Source: Straminergon stramineum
Lineage: Eukaryota; Streptophyta; Bryopsida; Hypnales; Calliergonaceae
Direction: 5' to 3'
NCBI GenBank assembly: GCA_963920665.1
Contig: OY987271.1
Location: forward strand, 16,185,350 to 16,249,349
Length of the DNA stretch: 64,000 bases
The notes beneath the pieces were generated by a model that made no database searches, was not told the DNA's origin, and saw only the letters and a program-made list of their open reading frames with translations. The position numbers were made by a program, and so were the translations under genes. Positions 1 through 12,869 of the stretch are shown here, in pieces. Within the stretch, counting starts at the first letter, position 1, and each line of letters starts with the position of its first letter.

Positions 1-429
1 CTAAATACCAAAGATAATGTTTGAAGATTCTTCAAACTACCAAAATCTAAAATCATTCTCAAAAATTCTATAATTTTACATTCATATTGGGCCATGTATA
101 CAGTTGGAGTCATTCCATGAAGATGATTTAATCTTTAAAATTATCGGCATACATTTGCTTGTGTGATGTAGTACTAGGAGAATTTTAGTACTTTATGAAA
201 TGGTGAAGTGGCTTGAAATTTTTTGTTGATATATATATTGGATGATAGCAATTATATACAAACCCAAATTTATGTGATTTTCATTGATGTCAAAGAAACT
301 AATGTACCTTTGACTTTTGTGCAATTATTTTAATAGACAACATCATTTTTCCATGGCCTTGGAATTCATCCTATAGCTAGAATGCTCATTAATAAGAAAC
401 TCAAAAATTCTACAAAAATTTCAACCAAA
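1..429. other. AT-rich gene-free DNA
   Basis: AT-rich sequence with stops in all frames and no recognisable protein, RNA gene or clear repeat boundary. Confidence 0.5.
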
Positions 430-705
430 TCCATATCTTAACACTTTAACATTGAGATGGGTAAAAATGGCGTACAACTACGTTTAGGGTTTGTTTTGTT
501 GTTGTAAGATCTCTGGAACTGGGTGTCCATGTCGCATTCTTGGTACCATCGGAAAGCCCTCAGTGGGTGGGTGTGCATGGGTTTTGATTTGTGACGTTTG
601 AACCTACATACTATAGGAAAGTTATTTTTAATTTTAAATGAATTAGAAAATTAGAAAATTACTTTTACTTTTATTTTGGTTGTAGCAATGGCAATAGGCA
701 CACTA
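430..705 (-). repeat. Reversed copy of a dispersed 240-bp repeat
   Basis: Read on the minus strand this stretch matches the three tandem units at about 4263-4960. Shared landmarks occur in the same order: the AAATAAAAGTAAAAGTAATT block, the ACAAA(A)CAAA..TGCAC block, GAGGGCTTTC, TGGTACCAAGAA and GAGATCTCA. It has no coding potential. It shows that the 240-bp unit is dispersed and not only tandem. Confidence 0.6.
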
Positions 706-933
706 TTGTAGTTGAATTTGAGGAATATTTAGATGACCTGATAGACTACTAGCTGACCTACCCGCAACAGGAAACTTTTTCTTTTCTTTTTTTGAAACAA
801 ATGGCACAAAAGCCATAGCATTAAAAGTCACACAAAAACAAAAACAACAGCCAAGCCACAAGGCTGGACAATGAAGAGAAAACGAGCAAGAGAGATGACA
901 ACAACGAGAGAAAACTAAGAGAACAAGCAAAGA

Positions 934-947
934 GGGGGGGGGGGGGG
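934..947. repeat. 14-bp poly(G) tract
   Basis: A run of 14 G directly follows a purine-rich AAGAGAACAAGCAAAGAG stretch. Runs this long are error-prone in sequencing, so the exact length is uncertain. Confidence 0.9.
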
Positions 948-1337
948 CTCTTGCTCCAAACTACAGTATCTCCATGTCTACGTACAGGGGATTGGAGCCA
1001 GATATTGTCAAATTTGGATCAAAAAGAGTGAGCTCGTTGAGGGGAACTGACGGGCATTGCGCTGAGTCTTCAGTTGTGCTGCGCGAGCAGCAGGAAACTT
1101 TGCCCTCGTGTGGCAAGTGCAAACACAGTTGGGCTTTATTATCAACCTCTGGTCAGGAGTGATTGAGCATTCAAGCTCATCCGTAGAAGCTTCCATTTGG
1201 GCACCTCAATTTTTTTAAAATTTTAAAATTTTCTTTGAAAAAATGAAACGGAATATCATTGCAAAGTGAGGAGTCTGTCTTTTGAGTGGATAGTGAGGAG
1301 GCTGTTTGAGGCAATTAAAATTGGGTTCAATTTTAAT

Positions 1338-1375
1338 TGTGCAAACCCCAACCCCAACCCCAACCCACCCCACCC
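1338..1375. repeat. CCCCAA microsatellite
   Basis: Short C-rich tandem array of imperfect CCCCAA/CCCAAC units. It resembles degenerate telomere-like DNA but lacks the plant CCCTAAA unit. Confidence 0.7.
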
Positions 1376-1489
1376 TTGTGTGATAAAACAGTAACCCCCA
1401 GGTGAGAAATTTACAAGAGCCCCCCCCCTCAGTCTTGTATTTTCCAAAACGAAGTCGAAATACAATCGATATGGGATAATCTGTATCTG

Positions 1490-1640
1490 TTTTTGTTTTC
1501 CGTATCTGTATCTGCATCCGTATCTGCATCTGTATCTATTATGTATCCGTATCCGGGTATATGGTATATATATCCATGTATGTCTGTATCTGTTCTTCGT
1601 ATCCGTATACATATCCGTATATATGGTATGTGTATGGTAT
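1490..1640. repeat. TATCTG/TATCCG hexamer minisatellite
   Basis: About 150 bp of imperfect 6-bp units (TATCTG, TATCCG, CATCTG, CATCCG), grading into TATATGG-type units at the right end. Both strands are open over part of it only because the period is a multiple of three; the translations are low-complexity. Confidence 0.8.
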
Positions 1641-2148
1641 CAAGATCAACGGCAAGGAAGGGGGTGTTTTTATTTATTTTTTAAAAAGATCAATGGCTAC
1701 TAATTTTTTGGGGGAGGGGGGGGCTAATTAATTGAGCAAGAATTGCTCTATCTTTTCAGTGGATAGTGAGGCACCTCAATTTTCACGCAAGAATCTGTGG
1801 TTAAGTTATGCTTATGTGATTCTATGTGATTGCTGATTCTAAGTTATAGCCTTGATAATCTCAATACCAAGCATGTGATATCAACAAGGTGTGATATATT
1901 GGATAATATTCCATTTGATTTACAAGGTTTGTGAGATAATGCCAAGGTGTCGTGTTAGATAAAAAATAAAATAATTCCACAAATTTTCAAAGTAGTCCTT
2001 GTTCTTGAATTGAAATTGATTCAAAACTACATGTACTATACTTACTTAGAGACCATGAGCATCCCAAATATAAGCTGTAATCCCCCAAATATAAGCTAAA
2101 ATTGCCCAAAACTAAATCCTGAACTGGCAACTCTTTTGAGTCCCAACG
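1641..2148. other. Gene-free DNA with a dispersed repeat fragment
   Basis: No gene seen. Bases 1645-1770 (GATCAA..GGCA, a T-rich tract, GATCAATGG, a G-run, then AGTGGATAGTGAGG) resemble 47480-47740, so a dispersed repeat is present. The TGGATAGTGAGG motif also occurs near 1285. Confidence 0.4.
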
Positions 2149-2388
2149 GTGCTAGTATGTGAGCCCAAGAATGCGAGCTTGTGAGCATTGAGCCTTCATT
2201 GCATGTATCTATAATATAGATACCACACACTATAGAAGGTGTATGTATCATAAACACCTATAATACGAGTATTTATAACATATATACCTTATAATCATAG
2301 ATGGTTTCTATGGTATATACACCTATAACATAGATATGTAGTATTATAGGCTCATGGGCTCACACTCCTATGCTCACATTATAGCAAC
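2149..2388. mobile_element. MITE family C, copy 1 (GTTGCTAG..GTGAGC ends)
   Basis: About 240 bp bounded by inverted ends. The left end reads GGTGCTAGTATGTGAGCCCA. The reverse complement of the right end reads GGTTGCTATAATGTGAGCAT. Between them lie AT-rich degenerate repeats of an ACCTATAAT/AACATA type. Related copies are at 11669-11890 and 54643-55085. No ORF, so it is non-autonomous. Superfamily not assigned because no clear target duplication is visible. Confidence 0.6.
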
Positions 2389-2848
2389 CTTCTTTTGAAT
2401 CCTATTACCCTCAAAACCATATCCCAATCTTACTTCATTTTGGTAGTGGCTACTGTAACACTCAAACAAACAGGGTGAAAAAATGAATGAAAATCTATAA
2501 AACCTCTCTAAAAAGACTATTAGATTCACCAATATTAGGTTAAATGTGACTAAGCTTAACAAGTTAATAGAGAATTCAAGTTAGTAGATGAACATAACAT
2601 CGAGATATGAATAATAATTCTATTCATTTTTTTCTTATTAATAACTAAGTACAGAAATTATAGGCTAAGTAAATTACATTCTAACTTACATTCAAATTGG
2701 TTGATCTCTGGTCCGCAATGACCTTAAACTACTCTGAGTGAAGGCCAAGGGGAAGGGATTTTTGTGGAACCCACAAGGTTCCCGGTTATCTCCCCATGTT
2801 GCTTTGTTCACATGGGGAGGAGGGTTGTTCCTCCACTTTTTCCTACAT
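2389..2848. other. Gene-free AT-rich DNA
   Basis: No gene, RNA or clear repeat recognised. Short ORFs here have no recognisable motif. Confidence 0.5.
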
Positions 2849-3290
2849 GCTTTGTTCGCATGTAGGACCGGACTAGCGGTGGAGTTCCAAGGGCCAATTC
2901 ATGAAGATCGGGTCTATGCCACATCAAAATTCTGTATGTGAACCGGTTCTCCAAATAAAACATTTCCAAATTTTTAGGATTGAATGGCATGTGGCAATGA
3001 TACTTCTATAAAAAAAAATACTTGTAGAGGGAACTTGGGAACTCTATATATATTTAAAAGGGACTTTGACTAATGACATGAGACAAGAAGACATGTGGAA
3101 GATAATCTTAGTTTATTTTAGTAAATCGGGTTGATGGGAAGGAGAGGGGGTTTGAAAATCCTAAATTCAAGGATGGAAGAGCCAGGGAGGGACCGGAGCT
3201 CCATATCGGAAATCAAGTTCACAATTTCGTCATGCGAACCCCCCTAGGCCCGGTTGGAGGTCCGGTCCGGTCCTTCATGTGAACAGGCCC
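2849..3290. mobile_element. Small TIR element, GC-rich ends
   Basis: Inverted termini enclose about 440 bp. The left arm at 2849-2873 (GCTTTGTTCGCATGTAGGAC then CGGAC) mirrors the right arm at 3265-3290, whose reverse complement reads GGGCCTGTTCACATGAAGGA then CCGGA. Ends of the GGGCCTGTT type occur in hAT and Mutator-like MITEs. No target duplication can be fixed by eye, so the exact ends are tentative. Confidence 0.5.
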
Positions 3291-4262
3291 TAATTCCCAG
3301 TAAAATAAACCGGGTTGCCTTGTTGAGTCGTGTCGGTCCAGCTGTGGCCCTTGAAGGCCGTATGTTCAAAGAAATAAAAAGGAAAAAAGGAAAAAATAAA
3401 AAAAAATTGGCTGCTCTTACTGGCTTCAACGAAAAAACAAAAACAATTGGCTGGGCTGGTCCGCATTCAATCAAATATACTCTGGCAGGGGCACATGGGC
3501 GTCACGAATTGGCTGCAATTCAGTTCAGCCCACTCCACTGACATTATAAGTTAACGGTTCCCATCGTGTCAGAGACCAGGCTCCCAACCCACGTCACCAG
3601 ACACGACGACGCTCGGCAACTTCCGTCGAAGCTCTCTGGCTGGCTGGCGGCCCTGGCCCGCCTACCCCACCCCGCCGGAGTAGGCGGAGTGGAGTCAGTG
3701 GACGGACGGACGGACGGACGCATGGAGTCGGTAGTCTCGGTTCCATGAACTGACACAAATGATTTCTTATTCCTTATTTTGTACTCCGTATTTATTTATT
3801 TATTTAATTATTGAAACACGTGGACAATTTCCACTGAAAAGGGGAAAAGGTGCGGCGAACCAGAGGCACAAACCTCGGCGATGGCAGGACCTTAAAGTGG
3901 TAATAGGAAGTGGGTCCTGCCGGGTGAATTTATCCCTGGGAAACACAGGAATTTTTTATTTGCCACCCATGATGAAATTTGGATTTTATTTTATTTTTTT
4001 GACACAAGCATGTTGAACAACACACTATGAGGGTTTCTTTAGGTAGAGAGGTTGATTTCATAACAAATAAATTAACATGTCACAGCCAGGTATCAAACCC
4101 GCAACCACACCATTTAGTTTGGGTACCTTTCCACCATCATCTGGTAGTTTAGGGTCATCTTAGATCAAAATTTATAAATTTTGTATTTAGTAGAGTGCCC
4201 TACATCATGGATATAGTCATCGGGATGTCAAAAGTCATGGTTCAACCCTCCTTAATCTCTTT
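3291..4262. other. GC-richer gene-free segment with GGAC microsatellite
   Basis: Bases 3500-3730 are clearly more GC-rich than the surroundings and carry a (GGAC) tetramer run at 3699-3720. Overlapping short ORFs on both strands show no domain or signal peptide. It could be an old promoter or 5' UTR fragment, but no gene follows. Confidence 0.4.
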
Positions 4263-4960
4263 AAATAAAAATAAAAGTAATTTTCTCTTTTTTCATTCAA
4301 AAAAACTTCAAAATTCAATCACTTTCTCACTATAGATTCCAAAGCCACAAAACAAAGTCTGTGCACTCCTCATGGTTGAGGACTTTCTAATGGTACCAAG
4401 AACTTGACTAGGGGATACACAATCCAAGAGATCTCACCATAATAGATAAAACAAACAACCTAACTTAAGTTATGGATTAGTGTGCCATTGCTATAGCTGA
4501 AATAAAAGCAAAAGTAATTTTCCAATTTTTTTAACTAGGAAAAACTTTCATAGTGTTGGTCCAAACACCACAAAACAAAGCATGTGCACCCCTCTTTGCC
4601 AAGGGCTTTTTGATAGTACCAAGAATGTGGCCAAGGGACCCATGGGGTGGGAGATCTCAACATAACACAAAATAAAATAAAATAGCCTAACTTAAGGTCT
4701 AGACTAGTGTGCCCTATGCTGTTGCCATAGTCAAAATAAAAGTAAAAGTATTTTTCTCGTTTTTTAGTTCATAAAAACTTTGAAATTCAATATCTTTACT
4801 TCAACAAGTTGGAATGTCACAAAACAAAGCCTTTGCACCCCTCCTCATCGAGGGCTTTCCAATGGTACCAAGAACACTTCCAAGGGACAAGCAATTCAAG
4901 AGATCTCAACGTAACAAACAAAACAAACAAACAAACAACCTAACTTAAGGTATGGATACT
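4263..4960. repeat. Three tandem units of about 236 bp
   Basis: Units start near 4263, 4500 and 4735 with an AAATAAAAGYAAAAGTAATT block. Each continues through ACAAAACAAAG, a GCACTCCTC/GCACCCCTC block, GGTACCAAGAA, GAGATCTCA and CCTAACTTAAG. Identity between units is moderate and there is no coding potential. A reversed single unit is at 430-705. Confidence 0.7.
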
Positions 4961-7019
4961 TGGAAGGAGAGTCCTAACATTAGCTATACTAAATAGTGCA
5001 ATTAGGTTGCCCCACACTAATTTCTCAACATTTGATACTATATAAATATTTACTATTATTCTACAAGAATGCACTACTTTTGAATTAGGTATTTTTGTAA
5101 TTGGGATTGATGAACCTTCATGTGCTCAAATGGAAATATATGTAGAAGTTTTTGTTGACTTCGATGGCTTGTAAAGTAACTTTCCTGAGTGGGTAGGGCA
5201 ACCTAATTGTTATGTTAAGGCCACCTAATTTCACTATTTAGTGTAGGTTTGGTGAAGAACATAGAGCTTACAAAGCACAGAAATAGGAGACAGTATTTTT
5301 ACAATTACCCTACAAAACAAAGAATCCCCTGCACTGCAAGGCCCACTTCCGTCGCCGTATGACCACTTTAACGTCCTGCATTTGGGGTATATTAGTGGCA
5401 TAAAGCGCTCAATTAGTTTCCCATCCCGTCAGTTCGGGAGCCCGCCAACCTGGCCGAGTATCGCGAGGCTTGCGGCCAAATGCAAACCACAGTAAGTTAA
5501 TAATAAGAATAGAAAGACTTTCATTAAGCCACAAGCGGCTTTTTCAGGAGATTTGGGCCCTGGCTGGCTCCATTATCATTACAATAATATTATAATAACA
5601 ATAGGCCTAATACAAACCCTTTCTATTAATAATTGAATTACATCAGGAATAGGAATAATAATAATACAAACCCTTCCTATTAATAATCTCAATTAGATCA
5701 GGCCCCCCTGCTCTCCGTGCTGAATGATTGTTGCAGGGTTGCTGGGCCCGGATTAAGCTTAAGTTATCAGGATGATCACCCATTTCCGATCAATTATGCA
5801 ATTCAGCCTATCTGCGGCATGGGAAAAGTTAATGAAAAGAATTCCCTGTGTAGGGAAATAGATTTCTGAAGGATTTCATAATTTCCTAAAATTTTCCCCT
5901 TAAAAGTAAAACTATCACAATATTTTTTTGTCAAGATTCTATTTGTCTCATTCTTGATACATAGGCAAACTTATTTCCAACCATAGGATGGTTCCAAAAT
6001 CGATGTAAGGCTTCCAATGTACATGTTGTGATCATATAAGCTTTCAATGTACACATTGCGGACATTTTTGTTGTCCCTAGGGTCTTGTGGTGCATGAGCT
6101 GTCACCTACCGTTCATCTAATCGAAAGTGGAGCAACCTAAACTACAAGAATGGGAGGCTGATTGGAAATGGGTCATCTCCTTTAGATCTCATCGAGTGTT
6201 GAAGACAATGGAGCTTATAGTTGTATAACGAGCCTCTTGTAGGGGTTGTTTTGCCCTGGTGTTTGTTTGGTCTTGTAATTAATTGTTTGACATTGTTCAT
6301 TTTTTGAAGCATACAAAACAAAGTAACGACAAGAGTTTTTTGAAGAAGATCATGTATTGTGAAAGTAAGCTAGGTTTGGAAGATTCTGGTCAAACAATTT
6401 GTTTTCCCATGGTCAGGTTGTCAAGGCCAAATTCGACAGTCATAGTGGAGGGACCAAAAGTTGTGTGGGCTCACAATACACCACCCCAGGCCCCTTTTCA
6501 AGAAAAGCGTGGAGATGCTCTGAGATAGAGTCCTAGAGTTCAACTTACAACATTCCATGATTTGGATCCCATGATTTTGTATCTAATTAAAAAAAAATGA
6601 AATGGTCATGTAGTAAAATGACAATTAGTCACAAAGCTCTTCTTAGCTCCAATGCCCTTACTAAGTTGAATGCACTATTCATGGAGTGATTACTTTATCC
6701 CTTAACTTGGTAAAGATAGAGTCTATAACTATATAGTCAAACTTCATAATATTCACATTATATGTTCCTTGTTGCCTTTATAAATTGATGAATTTCTATT
6801 TTTTTAGAGAAAAAATTACATGTCTTGAATGCATCATAAAATTGTCATACTTTTTTGTGAAAATTTGAAATTACCATGTATTTTTGGAGATAAAGCAAAA
6901 AAACTCATTTCAAATTATGAAAAAAAATTTTAACTTTTCACTAAAGGTGTCTATTGTAGCCTAGAATATTATATTATACAACAATATTCTTTGTCATTCT
7001 ATATTTAAAAATTTGGTTA
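4961..7019. other. Gene-free DNA, GC-richer around 5280-5770
   Basis: No gene found. Bases 5300-5480 are GC-richer and non-repetitive without an ORF of note. Bases 5575-5705 hold two diverged direct copies of a block containing AATAATA..CAAACCCTT(T/C)CTATTAATAAT. The ORF at 6283-6528 has no recognisable motif. Confidence 0.4.
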
Positions 7020-10000
7020 AAGACTCAACTTCAAGCTCCAAAAAAAATACCCATTTAAAAGAAATTCTCAAAAATTTCAAGAATTGAACTTGAGAAGTTC
7101 AATTTTTCCTAATTTTGTCCCAAAGCCCCCTAAAATCATTTTTAATATTGAAATCAAGTTTAAAGTTCAAAAACCAAAATTGCTAAAATACACTACATAA
7201 AAATATTGTTTTTGAATACAATATTCTATACAAAATCACAAAATAACTAATATAGTTTGAAATTAACTCAATGATGTGCACATATCAAGAACAAAGTAGT
7301 ACAATCAAATAAATTGGATGAAAATAATTAATTCTCTAATAAATAAATAAAATTATGACCATTAATAGGTCACCTTTTGGCTTCTCCAAACTTACAGAGT
7401 TATTGATTTTCTAATGACCTAAATCCCTTCCATGGTGTATACGCATGCACATCATTTGAAGTCCTATCAAATTTTCATTACGTACTAAAATATGACAATG
7501 TGTACCTCTTTATTTTTTAATATATAAATTATTATATTTTATTAAATTACTTAATTACAATAAATAATGTAGTAAAGTATGATAGCATTGCATTATGAAA
7601 CATAGACATTTTAGCATAGGAACTTAACTAGAAACACCTCCTTTTGTAGGAGTGGGATCTAAACTTCAATTTAGAAAAAAGAAAACCCAATATGATTAGA
7701 TTGCATTAAAAATTGTTGTCATTCAAATTGAAAAATTGAAAAAAAATTAAAATACAACCTAAAATCAAAAATCAAACTTTTGGGATACCTCTAATAGATA
7801 TCAACAATTTATGCCCCTAATGTAACCCAATCCTTTAGAAGTTAATCAATTTGTGTTGGTGGTAGCACTATCTTTGAATTTCATCAAACTATTCAACTTG
7901 TGATCTCAAGGAATTACAAGAAAAATTAGGGTTGCAATGACAAGAGACTATTTTTGTTTTCTAATTGGTTTTGCAAAGAAGTTGCAATGATTAAGGGTAT
8001 TGGAATGTCAAAGGCAAAGGAATGTCCGTGATTTTTGCTTGTTAGGTGGCTAATGGTTTGCCAACAATCGTTTGATTATGATGCTTTCTTGCTATGTCAA
8101 TGAATTTTTTGAAGGTTTCTTTTGACGGAATTCGATGTAGACATGGTTGATTCAATCAAAGTCAACTACATCATAGCAAATGTCCTATTAGTTTTTTATT
8201 AGCATAACCCTAAGTCAATGTTAACTATAGATAACAAAAGAACCTTAGGTTAGATCATGGTAGACCACCTACTCAGTGTTGTGAAAGAACACTTCAGAAT
8301 TTCTCCAAATTCTGCTATGTTGACAAGTGTACCAATATGATAAACTAATCTTACATGCATTCTGCCTCATATCATCATTGTCTATTGAACCCCAAAGCTT
8401 TGCTTACAATTTAAATATCTAGTGGTTTAGAGTCCCGAATTCGTACAAATTGTGCCAACAAGGAGATTGGTATTAGAGTTTAAAATTTAGGATATAGTAC
8501 AATGATAGCTCCTACTTGGAAAAGAAACACTAACTATACACATACATAGCTCAAAATGAGACATAAATTATTATTTTGTTTGTTTGCAAATAGAAAATAG
8601 AAGCTCCTCTACTCGTCATGCAAGTTCTTCCCCTCCCTTTTAGACAACTCCTTGTGTAAATTTACAAATTATGTACCATGGATGATTGCAACATATTGTA
8701 TAGGAGTAGTAATATAGTATGCTTTAAATAAGTGATGCTATAAAAACTTCAACATTTACAAAAATGTTAAGTCCAATATTTAAAATTTATGCTATAGTAG
8801 TTTTACGTTGTTTTTGAAGTAACCACTAGTGAAGTAACTGGGGGCTTAAAATCAAGATTTATGTTCTTGTGCATACTAATTGTAAGCCTTCGAAAAGACT
8901 AAAAGTACCACAGCCTCATGAAAAGACATCCCTTATTTTCTCTTATAACAAGGGCAAATTGTGTCATAATTTCATCTATTACACTTTCATCCACTTGATT
9001 TTCCATTCATTCTATTTTGCTAAACCCTAATGACATCCAAACATCTTCTTAACAAAATGTCACACCTTCATGAAATCTCTGGATATTGTTGCATTGCAAT
9101 GGACTTCATTCTAGTATATAATAAACATCAAGGGGATATGAACAAATGCAAAAAGGTCTTGAAAGCTAATGGAAAAATTCAATTGACATGTTCTTTGAAG
9201 ACACAAAGAGATATTTGTGAATGGCTTTACGAGTAACTTTTACCATCATCCATGTTCATACAAACATCACATTAAGCATGTCTATTCGACACATTGTTTG
9301 GGTGATCAAGGGGTACATCATTTGGAGTTTGCTCATCTTCCACAACACAACAGTCTCTAAAATCTTTAATAGTATAAATCAAACTCTTTTTTCCAACATA
9401 TCACTTCATCTCTCTTTCTTGTTTTAGTAGTGCACTACTTCGGTTGATATCAAGTGACTTGAAATGAGCTAGTACATTCTTTGCACACATATTCCAACAA
9501 CAATGTGTATTGGATAAGATTTCCAATATGTAAATGAAGAATCATCTTTTGAGAGTGTTGCTGATCAAGTTGGAGGTGTAGACATGGTCACCTTGGCCAC
9601 TAATGCAAACTTGTATCCTTCAATTTGTATATATGGATTCCACAATAGTATTCCACCTATTTTACTAATCCATAATACAAATGTCATTACGATATGAGAT
9701 TTGTGTAGTGAATTAGTTGAGTAGGTGGAATATGATTTTGATGAATGTTTATGTTGCATTGATGAGAATTTGTATCATTATTTAGCCTTTATTATACATA
9801 TAGATTTTGTAAAAGAGCATAGTACAGGGTCCCATGTAATCCACAAACAACAATTTGAAATAAAAATTTGGTGTAAATGTTGTGGTGTTTTTTTGAATGT
9901 TCATGTTGGATTGATAGAAATTTGTCAGTGCAATCGTATGTTTGTATTTAGTAAGAGAACACATTGATGTGTAATCTATTTGTACATGATGGAAATGTCA

Positions 10001-11090
10001 TTTTTCTATGTATTACACATGAATTTCTATATTATAGTGTTTTCTTATTGAATTTAGTTCTTTATTGGAGTCATGAGTACTTTACATCTTTAAGATAAAT
10101 GTATGTAGGTAGATTGACTTGAAACTTTTGTTTTGACATATATACAATTCTTTTATTTATTCTTTGAATGCATGTGCAATTGGTGATTTAACATTGGAAA
10201 GATGACAGATCCAAAAAAATCAGAATGCATAATTGATGATTTTTCAAAAAATTCCTTCAATTCATTTTTATTTTTGTGGTTTCCTTATATTATACATTTT
10301 TTGAATTTTTGTCTCAAAATAATAGAATATCCATACAATGTATTTTAACATTATTGCTTTTTAGTTCTAAAACCTTGATATCAATGCCCAAGAATAAGAT
10401 TTGTTTGAACACTACAATCAAAATAAGATTCTTTAATCCTAATTTTTATTCAATAAAATAAAATGAATAATTCTTGAAAATTTTTAAATTATTATATTTT
10501 GAAGTTAAAAATTGATAATCAATTATAGAATGACATAGTAATTTTGTATGCACTATGGCATTTCAAAGTCTAGTTATATAAACCTAGTTTTCCATTTTTT
10601 AGATTTCCAATCTAAATATTGTGTATGGATATGAATTTTCTATAAACTTACGTCTAAATTTTGTAATAGTTTCAAATTTTTACAAAAGAAATGTTGCAAA
10701 TTTACAACATATTGAAGATATGCAATTTCATCTTTGAAAAATAAAAATAGTTCTTTTAATTCATTAATAGTGATGATATATGGAATGGAGGTTTTCGAAA
10801 TTTGAATCATAGTTATGGGCCCATTCTTTAAGGTTCTAGAAGACTACACCTTCTTGATGAACAAACTACCATTTATTGTGTGAACTTCAAGGATGTTTTG
10901 CTAAGCCATTGTTTAAGTAATGTTGTGTATTTTGATATATAAGGTCTCATTTTTTGATATGACAATTAAAAAAATTGACAAAAAAGCTAAGGTTATTGGT
11001 ATGTAAGGGTTTTATACTATTTTAGAATATACACACCAAATGACCTTTAACCTGAGATTACAATTATAACTAATTAAGTCACTCCAACTT
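7020..11090. repeat. Large direct duplication, copy 1
   Basis: About 4.1 kb collinear with 12870-17745 at moderate to high identity. Landmarks in order: GCTAAAATACACTACATAA, GTGGGATCTAAAC, ACCCAATATGATTAGATTGC, GATTATGATGCTTTCTTGC, ACTTTCATCCACTTGATTTT, CAATGTGTATTGGATAAGAT, AAGAGAACACATTGATGTGT and TTTTAACCTGAGATTA-like sequence. Inside, 9740-9965 holds two diverged tandem blocks (ATGTTGCATTGATGAGAATTTG and ATGTTGGATTGATAGAAATTTG types). Only short ORFs exist and their frames are not preserved in copy 2, so this is not a conserved gene. No long terminal repeat or TIR was found at its edges. Confidence 0.65.
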
Positions 11091-11668
11091 TCAAGAAACA
11101 ATTTGTGTTACTACTAGCTTAGTCAACTAGAAATATACTGAAAAGAAAAATGACTCCATTTCAATTTACTCAAGACATAAGAATATATTTGTAAATTTAA
11201 AAACACTAGATTCAAAAAAGATAAAATTAAATAGTATAAAATTTACATATTTACAAATGAAAAAACAAAACTATTGTATTAAAAAGTTGAAAAATTATAA
11301 GTTCAACTAAAATTATGCAAGTTCATAAATATACAAATTTATAGATTATTTTCAAAACATGAAAATTTCAAACAATTTAAAATGTGAATTTTTGTAATTG
11401 AAAGCACTCAAGTTTATTTAATTAGTAGAAGGGTTTGAATGATATAAGACCTTTTGTATTAATTTGTACAAATATAGATGAGTGTGATCTACTTGTTAGG
11501 GACCTTTGCATGAGATTGAAATAAAAGGTGGGTGGAAGTTGGATGAATATTACAATAATTGAAATAAAGTGTAAATATGTGATTTGCATATTACTACATT
11601 GTATCATGATTTGCATAATTTGGAATTTAGTGCGAGTTCTTAGAGCATGCACTTAGTGTGAAATGAAA

Positions 11669-11890
11669 GGTTGCTCTCATATGAGCCTAAAATGAAGAGC
11701 CTATGAGCCTAGAAGACTATACACTTGTATTACAAGTGTCTATAATATAGAAATCTCTCATAATTATAGTGTAACTATGACTTGTTATAGGTGATTATGA
11801 CATAAACACCTTCAATGGTTGTAAGATATCTATTATATATATGCTCAAGGGTCACATTCTTGCATTTCTATGTTCACACTAGCATCATTG
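11669..11890. mobile_element. MITE family C, copy 2
   Basis: The left end GGTTGCTCTCATATGAGCCT and the reverse complement of the right end (CAATGATGCTAGTGTGAACA) match family C at 2149-2388 with more decay. The interior again has TATAATATAG and ATAAACACCTT-type repeats. It lies in the spacer between the two large duplication copies. Confidence 0.5.
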
Positions 11891-12869
11891 TTCTATAAAT
11901 TTAGAACATTCTAAAGTGTATTTTAAAAATATCCTTAAAACTAAAATTATAGGAATTATTTCAAACTACCTCACTTTGTAAGTGGTCCATTTTTTATAAT
12001 TTTTCTATAAAATAGATCCTATAGTTCCTCTCATCTAGTTTCTAAGGGTTTTTTGTATAGTGTCTTCATTTAGTGCAAGTTGGGGCTAACCTTTAAAGTT
12101 CTTTAGGTGTTTTCGAGTGAAATCACCACATCAAAATATCTATTGAAAAAAAGGTGGAGTGGTCATATTAATTGTATCTTTTGCAATTCTAAATATAGGA
12201 TCTTGTCCTTAATTTGAATTTCTACGTCACTAGAATTTTTTCAAGCTAACTTGTTTTGCATCTTAAAGAGCATAATGTAAAAAAGTAATCCAATAATTTT
12301 TTTTGTAGTTGTTCCCAAAAGGTGATGTTTCAATTTTGAAACTTCTTTAGAAAATATTTTTTGTCTTCCGCTACTTAAGAAATTTGATATTATGTTAGAA
12401 AATTGAGTTCATAACCTTCATTTTCATCCTTTAAATAATCGTTACTTATAAGGGTGTATAAGATTGTAGGAAAATCTCAATTCCTGATATGTATACAAAT
12501 ACTAAAAGATGTTGCAACTTGCAAATTGCAACATGTCCTTTGTCATGGGGAAACTATTGTAGAAAACCATCTAAGCTCTATTTACTTTTTTGTTTTAAAA
12601 AATTGTAAAAATTGAACTACAAATCAATCCTCATGGTCATTTTTTGGAGGACCTTTTATGACTACTAGCAGAACAAAATTATTCATATCTTCTACCTCAT
12701 TTATTTATAGTAGAATGAATGAAGTTTCCTTGAATATAAAGATTTATTCTAAAAGAATGTTTTTAGTTCTTACCCCCCAAAGAACTAGAGCACATTCTAG
12801 AAATAAATGATCAAAAACTACCAATTTTTTGGTTGGTGAGGGAAAATGTAAAGAACTTTTTTTTAAAAG
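11891..12869. other. Gene-free spacer
   Basis: AT-rich DNA between the two copies of the large duplication. No gene or clear element recognised. Confidence 0.5.

Noticed and set aside
9030..9967. Three short ORFs (68-80 codons) in duplication copy 1
   Set aside because: The homologous stretch 15130-16075 has stops and shifts in these frames, so there is no sign of protein selection.
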